DNA of 64,000 nucleotides. Source: Bacillota bacterium. GTDB lineage: Bacteria; Bacillota; UBA4882; UBA10575. The notes beneath the pieces were generated by a model. It made no database searches, was not told where the DNA came from, and saw only the letters and a list, made by a program, of their open reading frames with translations. The DNA lies in assembly GCA_012837715.1 (NCBI GenBank), contig DUQR01000045.1:115317-179316 (forward strand), given 5' to 3'. Position numbers and translations under genes: made by a program. Positions 8,175 through 17,197 of the stretch are shown here, piece after piece. The stretch's first letter is position 1; each line of letters begins with the position of its first letter.

Positions 8175-9173
8175 TCAGATTGAAGCCAAAGTCTCGACCA
8201 AGGCATAGACTTCCGGTTCAATCCGTTTTTTCCGGGCGATAGCATCATCCATGGGTGATACTTTAAGATCATGGTCAACCCAGCCAACCATCTTTCGGTT
8301 TTCTCCCGCTAACAACAGTTCAACGGCTTTGGCGCCGAACCTGGTGCCAAGGGTCCGGTCTAAGGCCGAAGGAGAACCGCCCCTTTGGATATGGCCTAAG
8401 ATGGTTACCCTGGTGTCCTTCTTGATTTTCAGGTTTATGTAGGTCGCCACCTTAAAAGCGGCGCTTTCCGAGAAAGCGCGGCCACTCAAAGGATCCCCGA
8501 AGATCCCTTCCGCCACCAACACGATACAGTGGCGACGGCCAGTGCGGTTAACCGTCTCAATCCGTTGGACAACTTGGTCTAAATTCGGTTCCACTTCCGG
8601 AATGAGCACCGCATCGGCGCCCCCGGCCAAACCGGCGTAAAGGGCAATAAAACCAGAATTTTTACCCATCACTTCCACCACGTAGACCCGATCATGGGAG
8701 ACGGCGGTATCCCGAATCTTATTAATTGAATCCAAGACCGTATTCAACGCTGTATCAAAACCGATGGATAAGTCCGTACACTCAATATCATTATCAATCG
8801 TCCCCGGAATACCGACGGTAGCAAAACCCAAATTGGCCAGTTCCAACCCACCCCGGAAAGAACCATCCCCGCCAATCACCACAATACCCTCGATCCCGTA
8901 ATTATGCAGTTGTTGAACGGCCTTTTCCCGCCCTTCTTCCGTTTTAAACTCTTTAGAACGGGCGGAACGGAGAACCGTGCCACCCCGGTGTAAAATATCG
9001 GAGACCACGATCGAAGTAAGTTCCGTAATTTCTCCGGTTAAAAGGCCCTGATAACCCCGTTTAACGCCGAAGACTTCACATCCGGCCTTCACTGCCGTCA
9101 AGGTTGCCGCCCTAATTGCCGCATTCATGCCGGGAGCGTCACCACCACTGGTGATAATCGCAATCCTCTTCAT
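8175..9173 (-). CDS. pfkA: ATP-dependent 6-phosphofructokinase
   Basis: PfkA phosphorylates fructose 6-phosphate to the 1,6-bisphosphate, the committing step of glycolysis. The N-terminal ITSGGDAPGMN, GGDGS (101-105) and GTIDNDI motifs are present. Gly in GGDGS, rather than the GGDD of PPi enzymes, points to ATP as donor. Length is 332 residues, slightly longer than the Bacillus form. AGGAGG lies 7 nt before the ATG. It follows accA by 33 bases and is probably cotranscribed with accD-accA, a common clostridial arrangement. Confidence 0.95.
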   Translation of the reverse strand: MKRIAIITSGGDAPGMNAAIRAATLTAVKAGCEVFGVKRGYQGLLTGEITELTSIVVSDILHRGGTVLRSARSKEFKTEEGREKAVQQLHNYGIEGIVVIGGDGSFRGGLELANLGFATVGIPGTIDNDIECTDLSIGFDTALNTVLDSINKIRDTAVSHDRVYVVEVMGKNSGFIALYAGLAGGADAVLIPEVEPNLDQVVQRIETVNRTGRRHCIVLVAEGIFGDPLSGRAFSESAAFKVATYINLKIKKDTRVTILGHIQRGGSPSALDRTLGTRFGAKAVELLLAGENRKMVGWVDHDLKVSPMDDAIARKKRIEPEVYALVETLASI

Positions 9174-9206
9174 CTTTATACCTCCTGTCTACAACCGGGT
9201 TCATCC

Positions 9207-10175
9207 TTATTCTTCTAAATAGCGGCCGATCCGACGAAATTTCTCATAACGCTGCGCTAATAAATGATCAAAATCTAGATCGATGATGGCTTTGAGGTTT
9301 TTAAGGAGGTGCGTTTTGATCCGGATGGCCATTTCCTCTGGATCCGTATGGGCGCCTCCCAAAGGTTCCGGGATCAACTCATCAACCACTTGGAGGTCGA
9401 TCAGATCATCGGCGGTAATCCGCAATACTTCCGCCGCCTGCGGCGCTTTCGAAGCATCTTTCCAAAGGATCGAGGCACACCCTTCCGGAGAAATAACAGA
9501 ATAATAAGCATTCTCCAACATGAGAAGACGATCGCCCACTCCGACAGCCAGAGCGCCACCGCTCCCGCCTTCACCCGTAATCACCACAACAATGGGCGTC
9601 CTTAAACCGGCCATCTCCATGATTGCTCTGGCAACAGCTTCCCCCTGTCCTCTTTCTTCCGCTTCTTTCCCGGGAAAAGCGCCGGCCACATCCACAAAAG
9701 TTATCACTGGCCGCCCGAATTTTTCCGCCTGTTTCATCAGGCGAATTGCTTTCCGGTAACCCTCCGGGTGCGGCATCCCAAAATTGCGGAAGATATTTTC
9801 TTTCGTATCGCGGCCTTTTTGTTGCCCGAGAATAGTAACGGGGATCTCTTCTAAATAGGCCAAACCGCCCACTAATGCCGGATCATCTCGGTACAGCCGA
9901 TCTCCGTGTAATTCGATGAAGCCATCAAAAATGAGGTTAATATATTCTAAAAAAGTAGGTCGTTTTGGGTGCCGGGCAATCTGAACTTTTTGCCAAGGAG
10001 TCAACTTTTTATAAATCTCCGTTTTCAAGCTGTGTGCTTTCTCTTCCATCCGAGCAATCTCTTCCGACATGTCAATCTTTTTTTCTTCGGCAAACAGCTT
10101 AATCTCTTCGATTCTTTTTTCCAGTTCCTTGAGGGGTCGTTCAAAATCCAGATTATAGTTACTACCATTACTCAT
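9207..10175 (-). CDS. accA: Acetyl-CoA carboxylase carboxyltransferase subunit alpha
   Basis: AccA pairs with AccD to transfer the carboxyl group from biotin to acetyl-CoA, giving malonyl-CoA for fatty acid synthesis. A coiled N-terminus (10-55) is followed by the crotonase-like core with LHGDR, GEGGSGGALA and SPEGCASILWKDASKA. The usual DTPGAYPG or DTKGAYPG segment reads DVAGAFPG, a mild divergence. Length is 322 residues. The start overlaps the accD stop by 4 bases (ATGA), so the two subunits are coupled. Confidence 0.95.
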   Translation of the reverse strand: MSNGSNYNLDFERPLKELEKRIEEIKLFAEEKKIDMSEEIARMEEKAHSLKTEIYKKLTPWQKVQIARHPKRPTFLEYINLIFDGFIELHGDRLYRDDPALVGGLAYLEEIPVTILGQQKGRDTKENIFRNFGMPHPEGYRKAIRLMKQAEKFGRPVITFVDVAGAFPGKEAEERGQGEAVARAIMEMAGLRTPIVVVITGEGGSGGALAVGVGDRLLMLENAYYSVISPEGCASILWKDASKAPQAAEVLRITADDLIDLQVVDELIPEPLGGAHTDPEEMAIRIKTHLLKNLKAIIDLDFDHLLAQRYEKFRRIGRYLEE

Positions 10176-11071
10176 TGGTTAATCACCCTTTTGCGTCGCT
10201 GATGATACCGTAACAGGCGGGCGAGGGTATTACGGAGTTCCTTCCGGTTGATGATTAGATCGATCATCCCGTGCTCGAGCAGGAATTCGGATCGTTGAAA
10301 ACCTGGCGGTAGGGTCTGGCGGGTAGTTTGTTGGATCACGCGCGCGCCGGCAAAACCAATTAAAGCCCCCGGCTCAGCTATGATAATATCCCCTTGCGAG
10401 GCAAAGCTGGCAAAGACTCCACCGGTTGTCGGATCGGTTAAAATCGAAATATATAAAAGGGATTTTTCGGCTAAACGGCTTAACGCCTGACAAGTCGTAG
10501 CCATCTGCATCAAGGATAGAATTCCTTCATACATGCGGGCGCCGCCGGAAGCGGCGAAGGTTACCACTGGTAGCCCGTGTTCGGCTGCATACTCAAAAAT
10601 CCGGACCAGTTTCTCCCCGACTGCTGAACCCATCGAACCACCGATAAACTCAAAATCCATCACCCCCAGAGCTAAAGGAACACCCCCGATATTCCCAACC
10701 CCGGTGACCACTCCTTCTTTTAACTCTGTCCTCTTTTTTGATTTGGCTATTTTTTCCTGATACACCGGGAAATTTAACGGGTCGCCGGAAGTAATATTTT
10801 CATACAATTCTTGAAAACTTCCCGGATCCACTAAGTAATTGATTCTTTCCCAGGCGCTGATGCGGAAATGATACTGGCATTTAGGACAGACCTTTAGGTT
10901 TTTCACTAAATCTTTATGATAAATCATTTGGTTACATTGCCCGCATTTGACCCATAACCCGTCAGGAAGCTCTTTTTTTGCCGCTTCTGGCTGTTGTAAC
11001 GAACCATCGGGAACCTCCCGTTGCCTGATTGTTACATACTTTTGCTTTGCGCGAAAGAGATCCTTAAACAC
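10172..11071 (-). CDS. accD: Acetyl-CoA carboxylase carboxyltransferase subunit beta
   Basis: AccD is the partner of AccA. The four-cysteine zinc ribbon (CGQC and CPKC) lies near residues 40-65 and is followed by the crotonase fold with ASGGARMYEG and TDPTTGGVFASFA. GTG 11071 is chosen: it gives 299 residues starting MFKDLFRAKQKY and has GGAGG 10 nt upstream. The in-frame ATG at 11107 has no good ribosome site after the upstream gene. It is first in the accD-accA-pfkA set, downstream of a small DUF2007-like gene. Confidence 0.93.
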   Translation of the reverse strand: MFKDLFRAKQKYVTIRQREVPDGSLQQPEAAKKELPDGLWVKCGQCNQMIYHKDLVKNLKVCPKCQYHFRISAWERINYLVDPGSFQELYENITSGDPLNFPVYQEKIAKSKKRTELKEGVVTGVGNIGGVPLALGVMDFEFIGGSMGSAVGEKLVRIFEYAAEHGLPVVTFAASGGARMYEGILSLMQMATTCQALSRLAEKSLLYISILTDPTTGGVFASFASQGDIIIAEPGALIGFAGARVIQQTTRQTLPPGFQRSEFLLEHGMIDLIINRKELRNTLARLLRYHQRRKRVINQ

Positions 11072-11172
11072 CCAATTATCGCCTCCTTCATCGGGTTGAT
11101 TACGCAAGTTGAAATCAGTTTCATTATAGTTTATCTCTTTTAAGTTGTTGTTTATTCCCCATCACTTCTCTC

Positions 11173-11388
11173 TTATTCACGATACTGGCGAACTTGTAAA
11201 GCTTGGTTCAAAACCTCTTGGGCCTCGTCAATTTCCGCTTCGGTCACTAAAACTTCGTAATTGGTATAGCTTCCCACCGCCCGCAACCCGATCGGACGGA
11301 GACGGACCAAAATGCCTTCGGTTTCCATGAATTCTTTAATCCGGTTCGCCATCGTTTGGTTAGGAGCAACATAAAGTACAGTCCACAA
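11173..11388 (-). CDS. Small DUF2007-like protein upstream of accDA
   Basis: The 71-residue soluble protein starts MWTVLYVAPNQTMANRIKE and has a compact beta-alpha pattern ending in an acidic helix. It resembles the short proteins found just before accD in several clostridia, sometimes grouped with DUF2007 (putative signal-transducing proteins). Function is unknown. Its position on the accD side, same strand, 101 bases before accD, makes shared transcription plausible. Confidence 0.7.
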   Translation of the reverse strand: MWTVLYVAPNQTMANRIKEFMETEGILVRLRPIGLRAVGSYTNYEVLVTEAEIDEAQEVLNQALQVRQYRE

Positions 11389-11749
11389 ATTGATTTACCT
11401 CCACCATGCAAAACTAACGGGAAAAGTTACTGTCCAAAATTAATTTCGCCTTGTCGCCGCATTCTCCTGCCCAGAAGAAAAGATTAGCCGGTTTTATCCC
11501 CCATCTCTTATAGCATTTGCCAGCAGGAAACGGCACTTTTCAAAAGAATTTTATATATATAATCATAAGATCCAGGATCTCCTGAAAGACTCTAGATAGG
11601 GTCTTTTGCGTTCTCCTTTACTTTAATAAACTTATTCCAAGATCTTCATCGCCCAATTCTTATACCGGAATCCCTTTTTATCGCCATAACGGGAAAATAT
11701 TAATCGAGTAAGTCTATAAAGGAGACTATTGTTGAGATGGAGGTTGCCC
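11389..11749. other. Divergent intergenic region
   Basis: This 361-base gap lies between the DUF2007-like gene (minus) and the flippase-like gene (plus). It is AT-rich at 11545-11565, with a TATAAT at 11558. A possible weak leader hairpin (AAAGAC...GTCTTT, about 11587-11606) is followed by TTTT. The short minus-strand frame at 11632-11829 overlaps the flippase start and is not believed. No other gene seen. Confidence 0.5.
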
Positions 11750-12796
11750 ATGTCATCCACTAAAAAAATCTTCACCGCCGACTTCATCCGTAAAGGGATG
11801 GTGCTTACGCTAGCCATCGGTCTCATCACGATGGGCGGTTTGCTCTATTCCTCGACCACCGCCGCCACCTGGCGTAGTTTACGTATGATTCATCCCAAAA
11901 ATATCTGCTTGATGCTGGGGATAGTTGTCCTTTCCTGGTTGGTGGAAGCCTTACGGGTTAAAACCATCGCCCATCTTTTAGACGAACGGATTGGTTTTTT
12001 CCCTCTCCTCCGGATCAACCTAGCTTCAATCTTCTCCGGAAATATCACTCCCTTGTATTCTGGCACTCTCCCCACCCAAGTCTATCTCCTCCATCGGCAG
12101 GGGCTCTCTCTGGGGAAAGCCTCAGCGATTGTGACCATTCGCCTCTCCTTTACCAGCCTTTTAGTGGCGATCGGCGGACCGGTCCTCCTCTTTCTTTTTC
12201 GCGGCTTGAACGGAATTGGTTTGGCCGGGCTCGCCGGGTTTATTAAGTATATTCTCCTGCTGGCACTGGCTTTTGCTGCCCTTCTCCTTCTTCTCCTTTT
12301 ACGCCCCAGCAAAGGAGAGTTCTTGATCAAAAGGTTTTTTAGCTTTAAGATTGTCCGTAGAATCTTCCGTTCCAAAGCGGACCACTTTTGCCGGAAGCTG
12401 CTAACCGAAGGGGAAGAGTTTCGGAGTTGTTTAGGAACCTTGTTTAGGGAGAAAACTATTCCCGTTCTTTTCGTCTTTTTCCTTACCTTCTGTTCCTGGC
12501 TGACCACCCTTTTGATCGCACCTACCGTTATGATGGCCTTTGGCGTGCACGTCCAGGATAAGATCTTTCGCATCCTGTTACTGGAATGTGTCATTCAATT
12601 CTTTCTGTCCTTTGTCCCGATTCCTGGTGGAAGTGGCGTTGCTGAGCTCGGTTTCTTTTCCATTTTCGCCATTTATCTACCTAAACACCTTCAAGCCATC
12701 TCCGTTACCCTGTGGCGCCTTTTAAGTTATCATCTAAACACTTTAGTCGGAGGGCTGTGCTTCCTCCGCCTCTTCACGAAACAGGGTAAACAGTAG
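11750..12796 (+). CDS. Lysylphosphatidylglycerol synthetase-like membrane protein (YbhN/AglD-type)
   Basis: About eight hydrophobic segments and the conserved C-terminal PIPGGSGVAELGF place this protein in the UPF0104/LPG-synthase membrane-domain family (PF03706). Members are integral membrane proteins thought to move or bind lipid-linked substrates. There is no cytosolic aminoacyl-transfer domain, so it is not a full MprF. ATG 11750 is chosen for GGAGG 6 nt upstream; TTG codons at 11729 and 11732 behind AAAGGAG are an alternative that adds 7 residues. The last 23 bases overlap the 3' end of rbgA on the other strand. Confidence 0.8.
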   Translation: MSSTKKIFTADFIRKGMVLTLAIGLITMGGLLYSSTTAATWRSLRMIHPKNICLMLGIVVLSWLVEALRVKTIAHLLDERIGFFPLLRINLASIFSGNITPLYSGTLPTQVYLLHRQGLSLGKASAIVTIRLSFTSLLVAIGGPVLLFLFRGLNGIGLAGLAGFIKYILLLALAFAALLLLLLLRPSKGEFLIKRFFSFKIVRRIFRSKADHFCRKLLTEGEEFRSCLGTLFREKTIPVLFVFFLTFCSWLTTLLIAPTVMMAFGVHVQDKIFRILLLECVIQFFLSFVPIPGGSGVAELGFFSIFAIYLPKHLQAISVTLWRLLSYHLNTLVGGLCFLRLFTKQGKQ

Positions 12797-13616
12797 GTTG
12801 TTCCAAAGTAATCGGACCCAGCTTTCCCAGGCGAAAATCGGTCCAGATCAATTCAGCGGTGCGCAATAAATTTACTTCCCCCCCCTTTTGGAGACACCCC
12901 CGGCGAGCGCCGATGGCTAAGAGAAGGTCGTAGGGATCACGCTCCCCTGTCATTGGCCCAAGACCGTAGTAGTTCAGTAGGGGACTGGGGTGATTCTGTC
13001 GGAGCCAATCAAGAAAAGCCAAGATTAACTCTTCGGTCGCTAGGTTTTCCGGTTTAATCATTCCGACCAACGCCAGCTTAAATCCGGTCTCCTGATCGGC
13101 GATCTTCGGCCACAACAGTCCTGGCGTGTCAAGAATCTCCCATTTACCTCTTTTCACCCATTGCCTTCCACGCGTAACTCCCGGCCTTTCACCAACCCGG
13201 GCGGCGCTCCGTCGGACTAAACGGTTGAGCAAAGAAGATTTCCCACAGTTCGGAACCCCCACTACCCCCAATCGTCCCACCGCCTTCTGGGGAAAGGCTT
13301 CACAGGCCACCTGGTGAATAAGGTTCTCTAAAGCACCAAGTTTTTCGCCGGTCCGGGCATTAAAGGAAACCACCCTTTCCCCGGTTTCCCGGTAATAAGC
13401 AAGCCACTGATCGGTCAGCAATGGATCGGCAAGATCAACCTTGTTGAGGATCAAAATCCGGGCCTTTTTCCCGATCAGATCCGATAAATCGGGGTTTCTA
13501 CTACTGGCTGGAATCCTGGCGTCGGCTACTTCGAGAATTAAATCCAAAAGCGGGAGAACGGCCTTTAACTCACGCTTCGTCTTGGCCATATGCCCTGGAT
13601 ACCACTGAATCTCCAC
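12774..13616 (-). CDS. rbgA: Ribosome biogenesis GTPase RbgA/YlqF
   Basis: RbgA is a GTPase needed for late assembly of the 50S subunit. The G motifs are circularly permuted, as in the YlqF family. NKVD (G4) comes first, at about residues 58-61; GVPNCGKSS (G1) and DTPG (G3) follow. The N-terminus MEIQWYPGHMAKTKRE is characteristic. The start is GTG 13616 behind GGAGGAG. The 280-residue length is normal. It converges on, and overlaps, the flippase-like gene by 23 bases. Confidence 0.94.
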   Translation of the reverse strand: MEIQWYPGHMAKTKRELKAVLPLLDLILEVADARIPASSRNPDLSDLIGKKARILILNKVDLADPLLTDQWLAYYRETGERVVSFNARTGEKLGALENLIHQVACEAFPQKAVGRLGVVGVPNCGKSSLLNRLVRRSAARVGERPGVTRGRQWVKRGKWEILDTPGLLWPKIADQETGFKLALVGMIKPENLATEELILAFLDWLRQNHPSPLLNYYGLGPMTGERDPYDLLLAIGARRGCLQKGGEVNLLRTAELIWTDFRLGKLGPITLEQPTVYPVS

Positions 13617-13741
13617 CTGATCTCCTCCCTTCAGCCATAACCAGTCATTTTTCTACCCTTCATGGTTTTTTCCATTCTCCTTCGTCTTTTCAGTGTAACC
13701 GTAATTCGCTTCGTTGTTACGCCCATAATTCCTTCTTAACA

Positions 13742-13769
13742 AAAAGAAACACACTCTTTAAAAGTGTGT
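13742..13769 (-). terminator. xerD terminator
   Basis: ACACACT (13749-13755) pairs with AGTGTGT (13763-13769) around a 7-nt loop. On the minus strand the stem is followed by TTTCTTTTTG. It lies 25 bases after the xerD stop. Confidence 0.7.
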
Positions 13770-13794
13770 GTTCTCTTTTTATGCTTTTTTATTG

Positions 13795-14772
13795 TTAAGC
13801 GCGGGGATGGGCTTTATCGTAAACACTCTTCAGTTTGTTTTTGGTTAAATGGGTATAGATTTGTGTTGTTGAAATATCGGCATGGCCTAACATTTCCTGA
13901 ACTGCTCTTAAATCCGCGCCATTCTCCAACAAATGGGTGGCAAAGGAATGCCGAAGGGTGTGGGGGGTAATCAAATCAACAGCATCAATCATTTCCGCGT
14001 ACTTTTTGATAATCTTCCAAAAACCTTGCCGGGTCAGACCATGTCCGTGGTGGTTAAGAAAGAGCGTCTCCTCCGCCGGATCGGAGGCCAAAAACTTGCG
14101 GGCGTGATCCAGATAAAATTGAAGGTACTTCACAGCCACTGAACCTAAGGGAACAATCCGTTCTTTCGAACCTTTTCCCAAACACCTCAGATAACCTTCG
14201 GTTAGATTAACATTGGATATTTTCAAGGTGACCAATTCGGTTACCCGTAAACCAGTCGCGTACAAAACTTCCAACATGGTCCGGTCTCTGATCCCGGCCG
14301 GGGTCTTTAAATCCGGTTGTTCTAGTAGTTCGACCACTTTTTCCACCGAGAGCACGCGGGGCAATTTCTTTTCTTGTTTCGGCGCATCTAGGTTAATGGT
14401 CGGATCCCTCTGGATAATCTGCTCGCGAACGAGAAAATGGTAGAAAGCCTTAATGGCTGCCAGGGAACGGGAGATGGTTGAGGCCGCCCGGCCTTTCGCT
14501 TGTAAATATAGGAGGTATCCGCCAATGGTGGCAGAAGTGGTTTCCGTAATACTGATTCCTTTTTTTTCGGTTAAATAATCTAAATACTGGCGTAAATCTC
14601 GACCGTAGGATTCTAGAGTGTTAGGAGCTAAGCCTCGCTCCACTGCAATATAATTGTTAAATTCCTCTAAGTAGTCCAGCAAATTGGTCAACCCCTTACC
14701 CAATAGCTTTGTCGTGTCTTTCCTTGTCTTTCTTTTATTTTTCGACACCCTAGTACTAAATCCTTTTTTCAT
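13795..14772 (-). CDS. xerD: Site-specific tyrosine recombinase XerD
   Basis: XerD acts with XerC at dif to resolve chromosome dimers. The SAM-like core-binding domain (about 30-115) precedes the catalytic domain. The full set of catalytic residues is visible: R176, K203, H271, R274, H297 and Y306. The N-terminus is about 28 residues longer and very basic compared with usual XerD, whose start would fall near residue 29. No clear alternative start with a ribosome site was found, so ATG 14772 is kept with doubt. The nudix-spoIIM-xerD order, as around B. subtilis spoIIM, supports a housekeeping recombinase rather than a phage integrase. Confidence 0.9.
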   Translation of the reverse strand: MKKGFSTRVSKNKRKTRKDTTKLLGKGLTNLLDYLEEFNNYIAVERGLAPNTLESYGRDLRQYLDYLTEKKGISITETTSATIGGYLLYLQAKGRAASTISRSLAAIKAFYHFLVREQIIQRDPTINLDAPKQEKKLPRVLSVEKVVELLEQPDLKTPAGIRDRTMLEVLYATGLRVTELVTLKISNVNLTEGYLRCLGKGSKERIVPLGSVAVKYLQFYLDHARKFLASDPAEETLFLNHHGHGLTRQGFWKIIKKYAEMIDAVDLITPHTLRHSFATHLLENGADLRAVQEMLGHADISTTQIYTHLTKNKLKSVYDKAHPRA

Positions 14773-14805
14773 TTTACGAGAAAGATTTCCAAAAAGAAAT
14801 CAACA

Positions 14806-15447
14806 CTAGAATAGTTTAGCTACCCAATAAATGAACAAGGGAGAGACAAAACCCTCAATCAAACCGGAAAGGATCAGGAGCGAAAGGGCTAAACCATTAA
14901 GGCCCAACCCTTGTACCAAATCGGTGGAGACCGGCCGCGTCACTTTCCCAAACCTACTCCTGAGAAGCGCGCCGGCTAGATCAATATTCGCCACTCCGGC
15001 AATCATTAAAGCCGGGATAATTAGGACATAATGGGGAAAAACCGAAGTTACGGTAAAGAGAAAACCTTTCCCCGCCAGTTGTTGGAGGATGAAACCAATG
15101 GTAAAGCCAAGGATATAACCCTTGGCAAAGAGTAGAAACAAAATTAACGGTACCCCGATCACACTAATTCCAAGCAGTGAAAAGAAGAATATTGTTTTCA
15201 AATGATTGAAGATGGCATTTCTGGCAAGCACCGCATCGGTCACCGGTTGGGTTTCCTGTTTCATCCCTTGGAAAAAAAAATGAATATACTGAAGGAGCTC
15301 GGTCTTCTGGCCTGGCTCCAAGTTTTGGGCGGAAAGGGTACCGAAGACAATACCCATCGCAAACAATAAACCCACCAGAATAAAGAGGAAAAGCCGTTCT
15401 TGAATGTACAGACTAATCGCCCTTCGCCACTGCCCGCGAGGCAACAC
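14806..15447 (-). CDS. spoIIM: Stage II sporulation protein M
   Basis: SpoIIM is a membrane part of the SpoIIDMP complex that thins septal peptidoglycan and drives engulfment. The protein has about five hydrophobic segments and the PHYVLIIPALMIAG stretch typical of the SpoIIM family. AAGGAGG precedes two candidate starts, GTG 15447 (5 nt) and TTG 15444 (8 nt); a GTG at 15453 lies inside the ribosome site. Length is about 213 residues, as expected. It sits between the nudix gene and xerD and indicates an endospore former. Confidence 0.92.
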   Translation of the reverse strand: MLPRGQWRRAISLYIQERLFLFILVGLLFAMGIVFGTLSAQNLEPGQKTELLQYIHFFFQGMKQETQPVTDAVLARNAIFNHLKTIFFFSLLGISVIGVPLILFLLFAKGYILGFTIGFILQQLAGKGFLFTVTSVFPHYVLIIPALMIAGVANIDLAGALLRSRFGKVTRPVSTDLVQGLGLNGLALSLLILSGLIEGFVSPLFIYWVAKLF

Positions 15448-15528
15448 AACCACCTCCTTGTCCTGTAACTTATAATTATGTTTTGCGCAGAGATGGTATG
15501 CCTTTGATTCAGCGGGCAGGAATAAAAA

Positions 15529-16065
15529 TCACAGCAGGCCTTGGGCCCGGGCGAATAAAAAGGCGATGATGGTCTTTCCGTCTTGAATCCGTCCCTCCAT
15601 AATCCTCTGAAAGACTTCGTCCACAGAAAGCCGGAGACCATTGACGAACTCTCCTTCGTCCGGATGCGCCGGTCCGGGTAACGGATCCCGGCAGACAAAG
15701 ATATGGATTACTTCATTGGTGAACCCTGGTGTGGTCATGACCGAACCAACCTTCAACAGTTCGCCGCCGACCAAACCAGTCTCCTCACTTAATTCCCGGG
15801 CGGCACACACCAGTGGCGTTTCATCGGGATCAAGCTTACCGGCGGGAATCTCCAGCGTTTCCCGGCCGATGGGATAGCGAAACTGACGGACCAGAAGGGT
15901 GTCCCCACCGGTAAAGACCGGAATCACCGCGGAAGCTCCCGGATGGTTAATCCATTCCCGAAAGGTTTCCGTCCCGTCGGCCAGTATGACTTTTGTCCGC
16001 CAAATTTTAAGGAGCGTGCCATCATAGACAAGCTCCTCCGCCTGTTTTTTTTCTGTCAAATCCAT
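15529..16065 (-). CDS. Nudix hydrolase, ADP-ribose pyrophosphatase type
   Basis: NudF-type enzymes split ADP-ribose into AMP and ribose 5-phosphate. The nudix box spans about residues 76-98 and fits G-x5-E-x7-RE-x2-EE-x-G, reading GKLDPDE...RELSEETGL. An upstream VRQFRYPIG motif is typical of the ADP-ribose group. ATG 16065 is chosen with GGGTGA upstream; the open frame extends further but that part overlaps the DUF3866 gene in another frame. Length is 178 residues. It follows DUF3866 and precedes spoIIM, as in many clostridia. Confidence 0.92.
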   Translation of the reverse strand: MDLTEKKQAEELVYDGTLLKIWRTKVILADGTETFREWINHPGASAVIPVFTGGDTLLVRQFRYPIGRETLEIPAGKLDPDETPLVCAARELSEETGLVGGELLKVGSVMTTPGFTNEVIHIFVCRDPLPGPAHPDEGEFVNGLRLSVDEVFQRIMEGRIQDGKTIIAFLFARAQGLL

Positions 16066-16087
16066 TTGCTTCACCCTTTTCCTAAAT

Positions 16088-17197
16088 TTATTCTTCTCCC
16101 GGCCACACCGGTAAGGAGGGCTTCTCTGCCCGGGTAAACGCCGCCGCCAACACTCCGGCTGCCGCCGCCGCCTCGAAAAAAGCCGGATCATCTCGATAGG
16201 CCCGGCCCATCGTGGTGATTTCGAGATTATGGTCGGCCATTAATTGAGCTACCGCAGGAATCTCCACCTTATAAAGGTGGTGCCTGGTTAAACCGCTGTC
16301 TCGAAATTGGTCTACGAGTAACCGTTGTTTCTCCTCATCCCACCGGGGCAGGCCAAGGTAAGCAGTGGCGTAAGTCAGTTCGCCCAACACGGTTTGGCTG
16401 TGGTGACTCAGTCCAAAGTGTCGGGGGCGGGGGTCGGCAAAACTGATCCGGGGAACGGCAATCGGTAAACCGCCCATTTTTTCCACAGCTTCGAGGATAT
16501 AAGCTTGTTCAATCCCAGAAAAACCGTATTTCGTTCCTGTTCCGACGATACCCGGGCCCATCGCAACGATAATCAGATCCGCCGCTACCATCGTCTTGGC
16601 TAGCGCCAAACCGGAATAAACATTAACGGTCTCCAGATCTCCGCCAAACGCATGGCCAGCCGTGATCGTACAGAGCAGAAGTCTTTGCGCTTTCAACTGA
16701 CGGACCACTTTACTGAAACTAAGGGGTAAAGCCGCCCCGTCCGTCATTAGATAGACTACTCGTCGCCCAGGAGCGACCGCATGAAAGGCCAGAACCGCTG
16801 GGACGAGCATGCTATGCAGGGTTGCCACGATCACCGGCGTACCGGCTAAAGAAGTAAAGCCCTTAAGCAATTGATGTCCCCTGGCGCCCTCTTCCTCCGC
16901 CGCCTGCACCGCTAGTTGCCATGGCGTATAGCGTAGCTTCATAATATGTCCTTGCGGTTTAAAAACCCTGTCCTGAGTACCAACAATCCCGTGGACAAAA
17001 TGGTAACCCCCGGTCCCCAGGTTTAATTCGACCGCCGAGGTGTTCAGCCAAACCCCATCTCCGGCCCGGACCGGACCGGTCAGTTCCGGGTAAGCAATGG
17101 CCTTTGCTTCGCCGCCATCCACAAGCACCGTCAATTCCTGGTAGGAGGGGTGGTCCTCATTGATCCGGACCACCTTTCCCAATTTACTACTGAACAT
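16088..17197 (-). CDS. DUF3866 family protein
   Basis: The 369-residue protein matches the DUF3866 family found next to nudix and spoIIM genes in Bacillota. An N-terminal beta-rich part (1-90) is followed by a Rossmann-like alpha/beta part. Glycine-rich MGPGIVGTGTKYGFSG and FADPRPRHFGLSHHSQT are the most conserved-looking stretches. No catalytic role is known. No signal peptide or membrane segment is seen, so it is likely cytosolic. It begins the DUF3866-nudix-spoIIM-xerD run. Confidence 0.88.
   Translation of the reverse strand: MFSSKLGKVVRINEDHPSYQELTVLVDGGEAKAIAYPELTGPVRAGDGVWLNTSAVELNLGTGGYHFVHGIVGTQDRVFKPQGHIMKLRYTPWQLAVQAAEEEGARGHQLLKGFTSLAGTPVIVATLHSMLVPAVLAFHAVAPGRRVVYLMTDGAALPLSFSKVVRQLKAQRLLLCTITAGHAFGGDLETVNVYSGLALAKTMVAADLIIVAMGPGIVGTGTKYGFSGIEQAYILEAVEKMGGLPIAVPRISFADPRPRHFGLSHHSQTVLGELTYATAYLGLPRWDEEKQRLLVDQFRDSGLTRHHLYKVEIPAVAQLMADHNLEITTMGRAYRDDPAFFEAAAAAGVLAAAFTRAEKPSLPVWPGEE

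Noticed and set aside
9660..9700. AccA DVAGAFPG in place of DTPGAYPG as a possible loss of function
   Set aside because: Bacillus also varies here (DTKGAYPG as I recall) and all other motifs are intact; likely natural variation.
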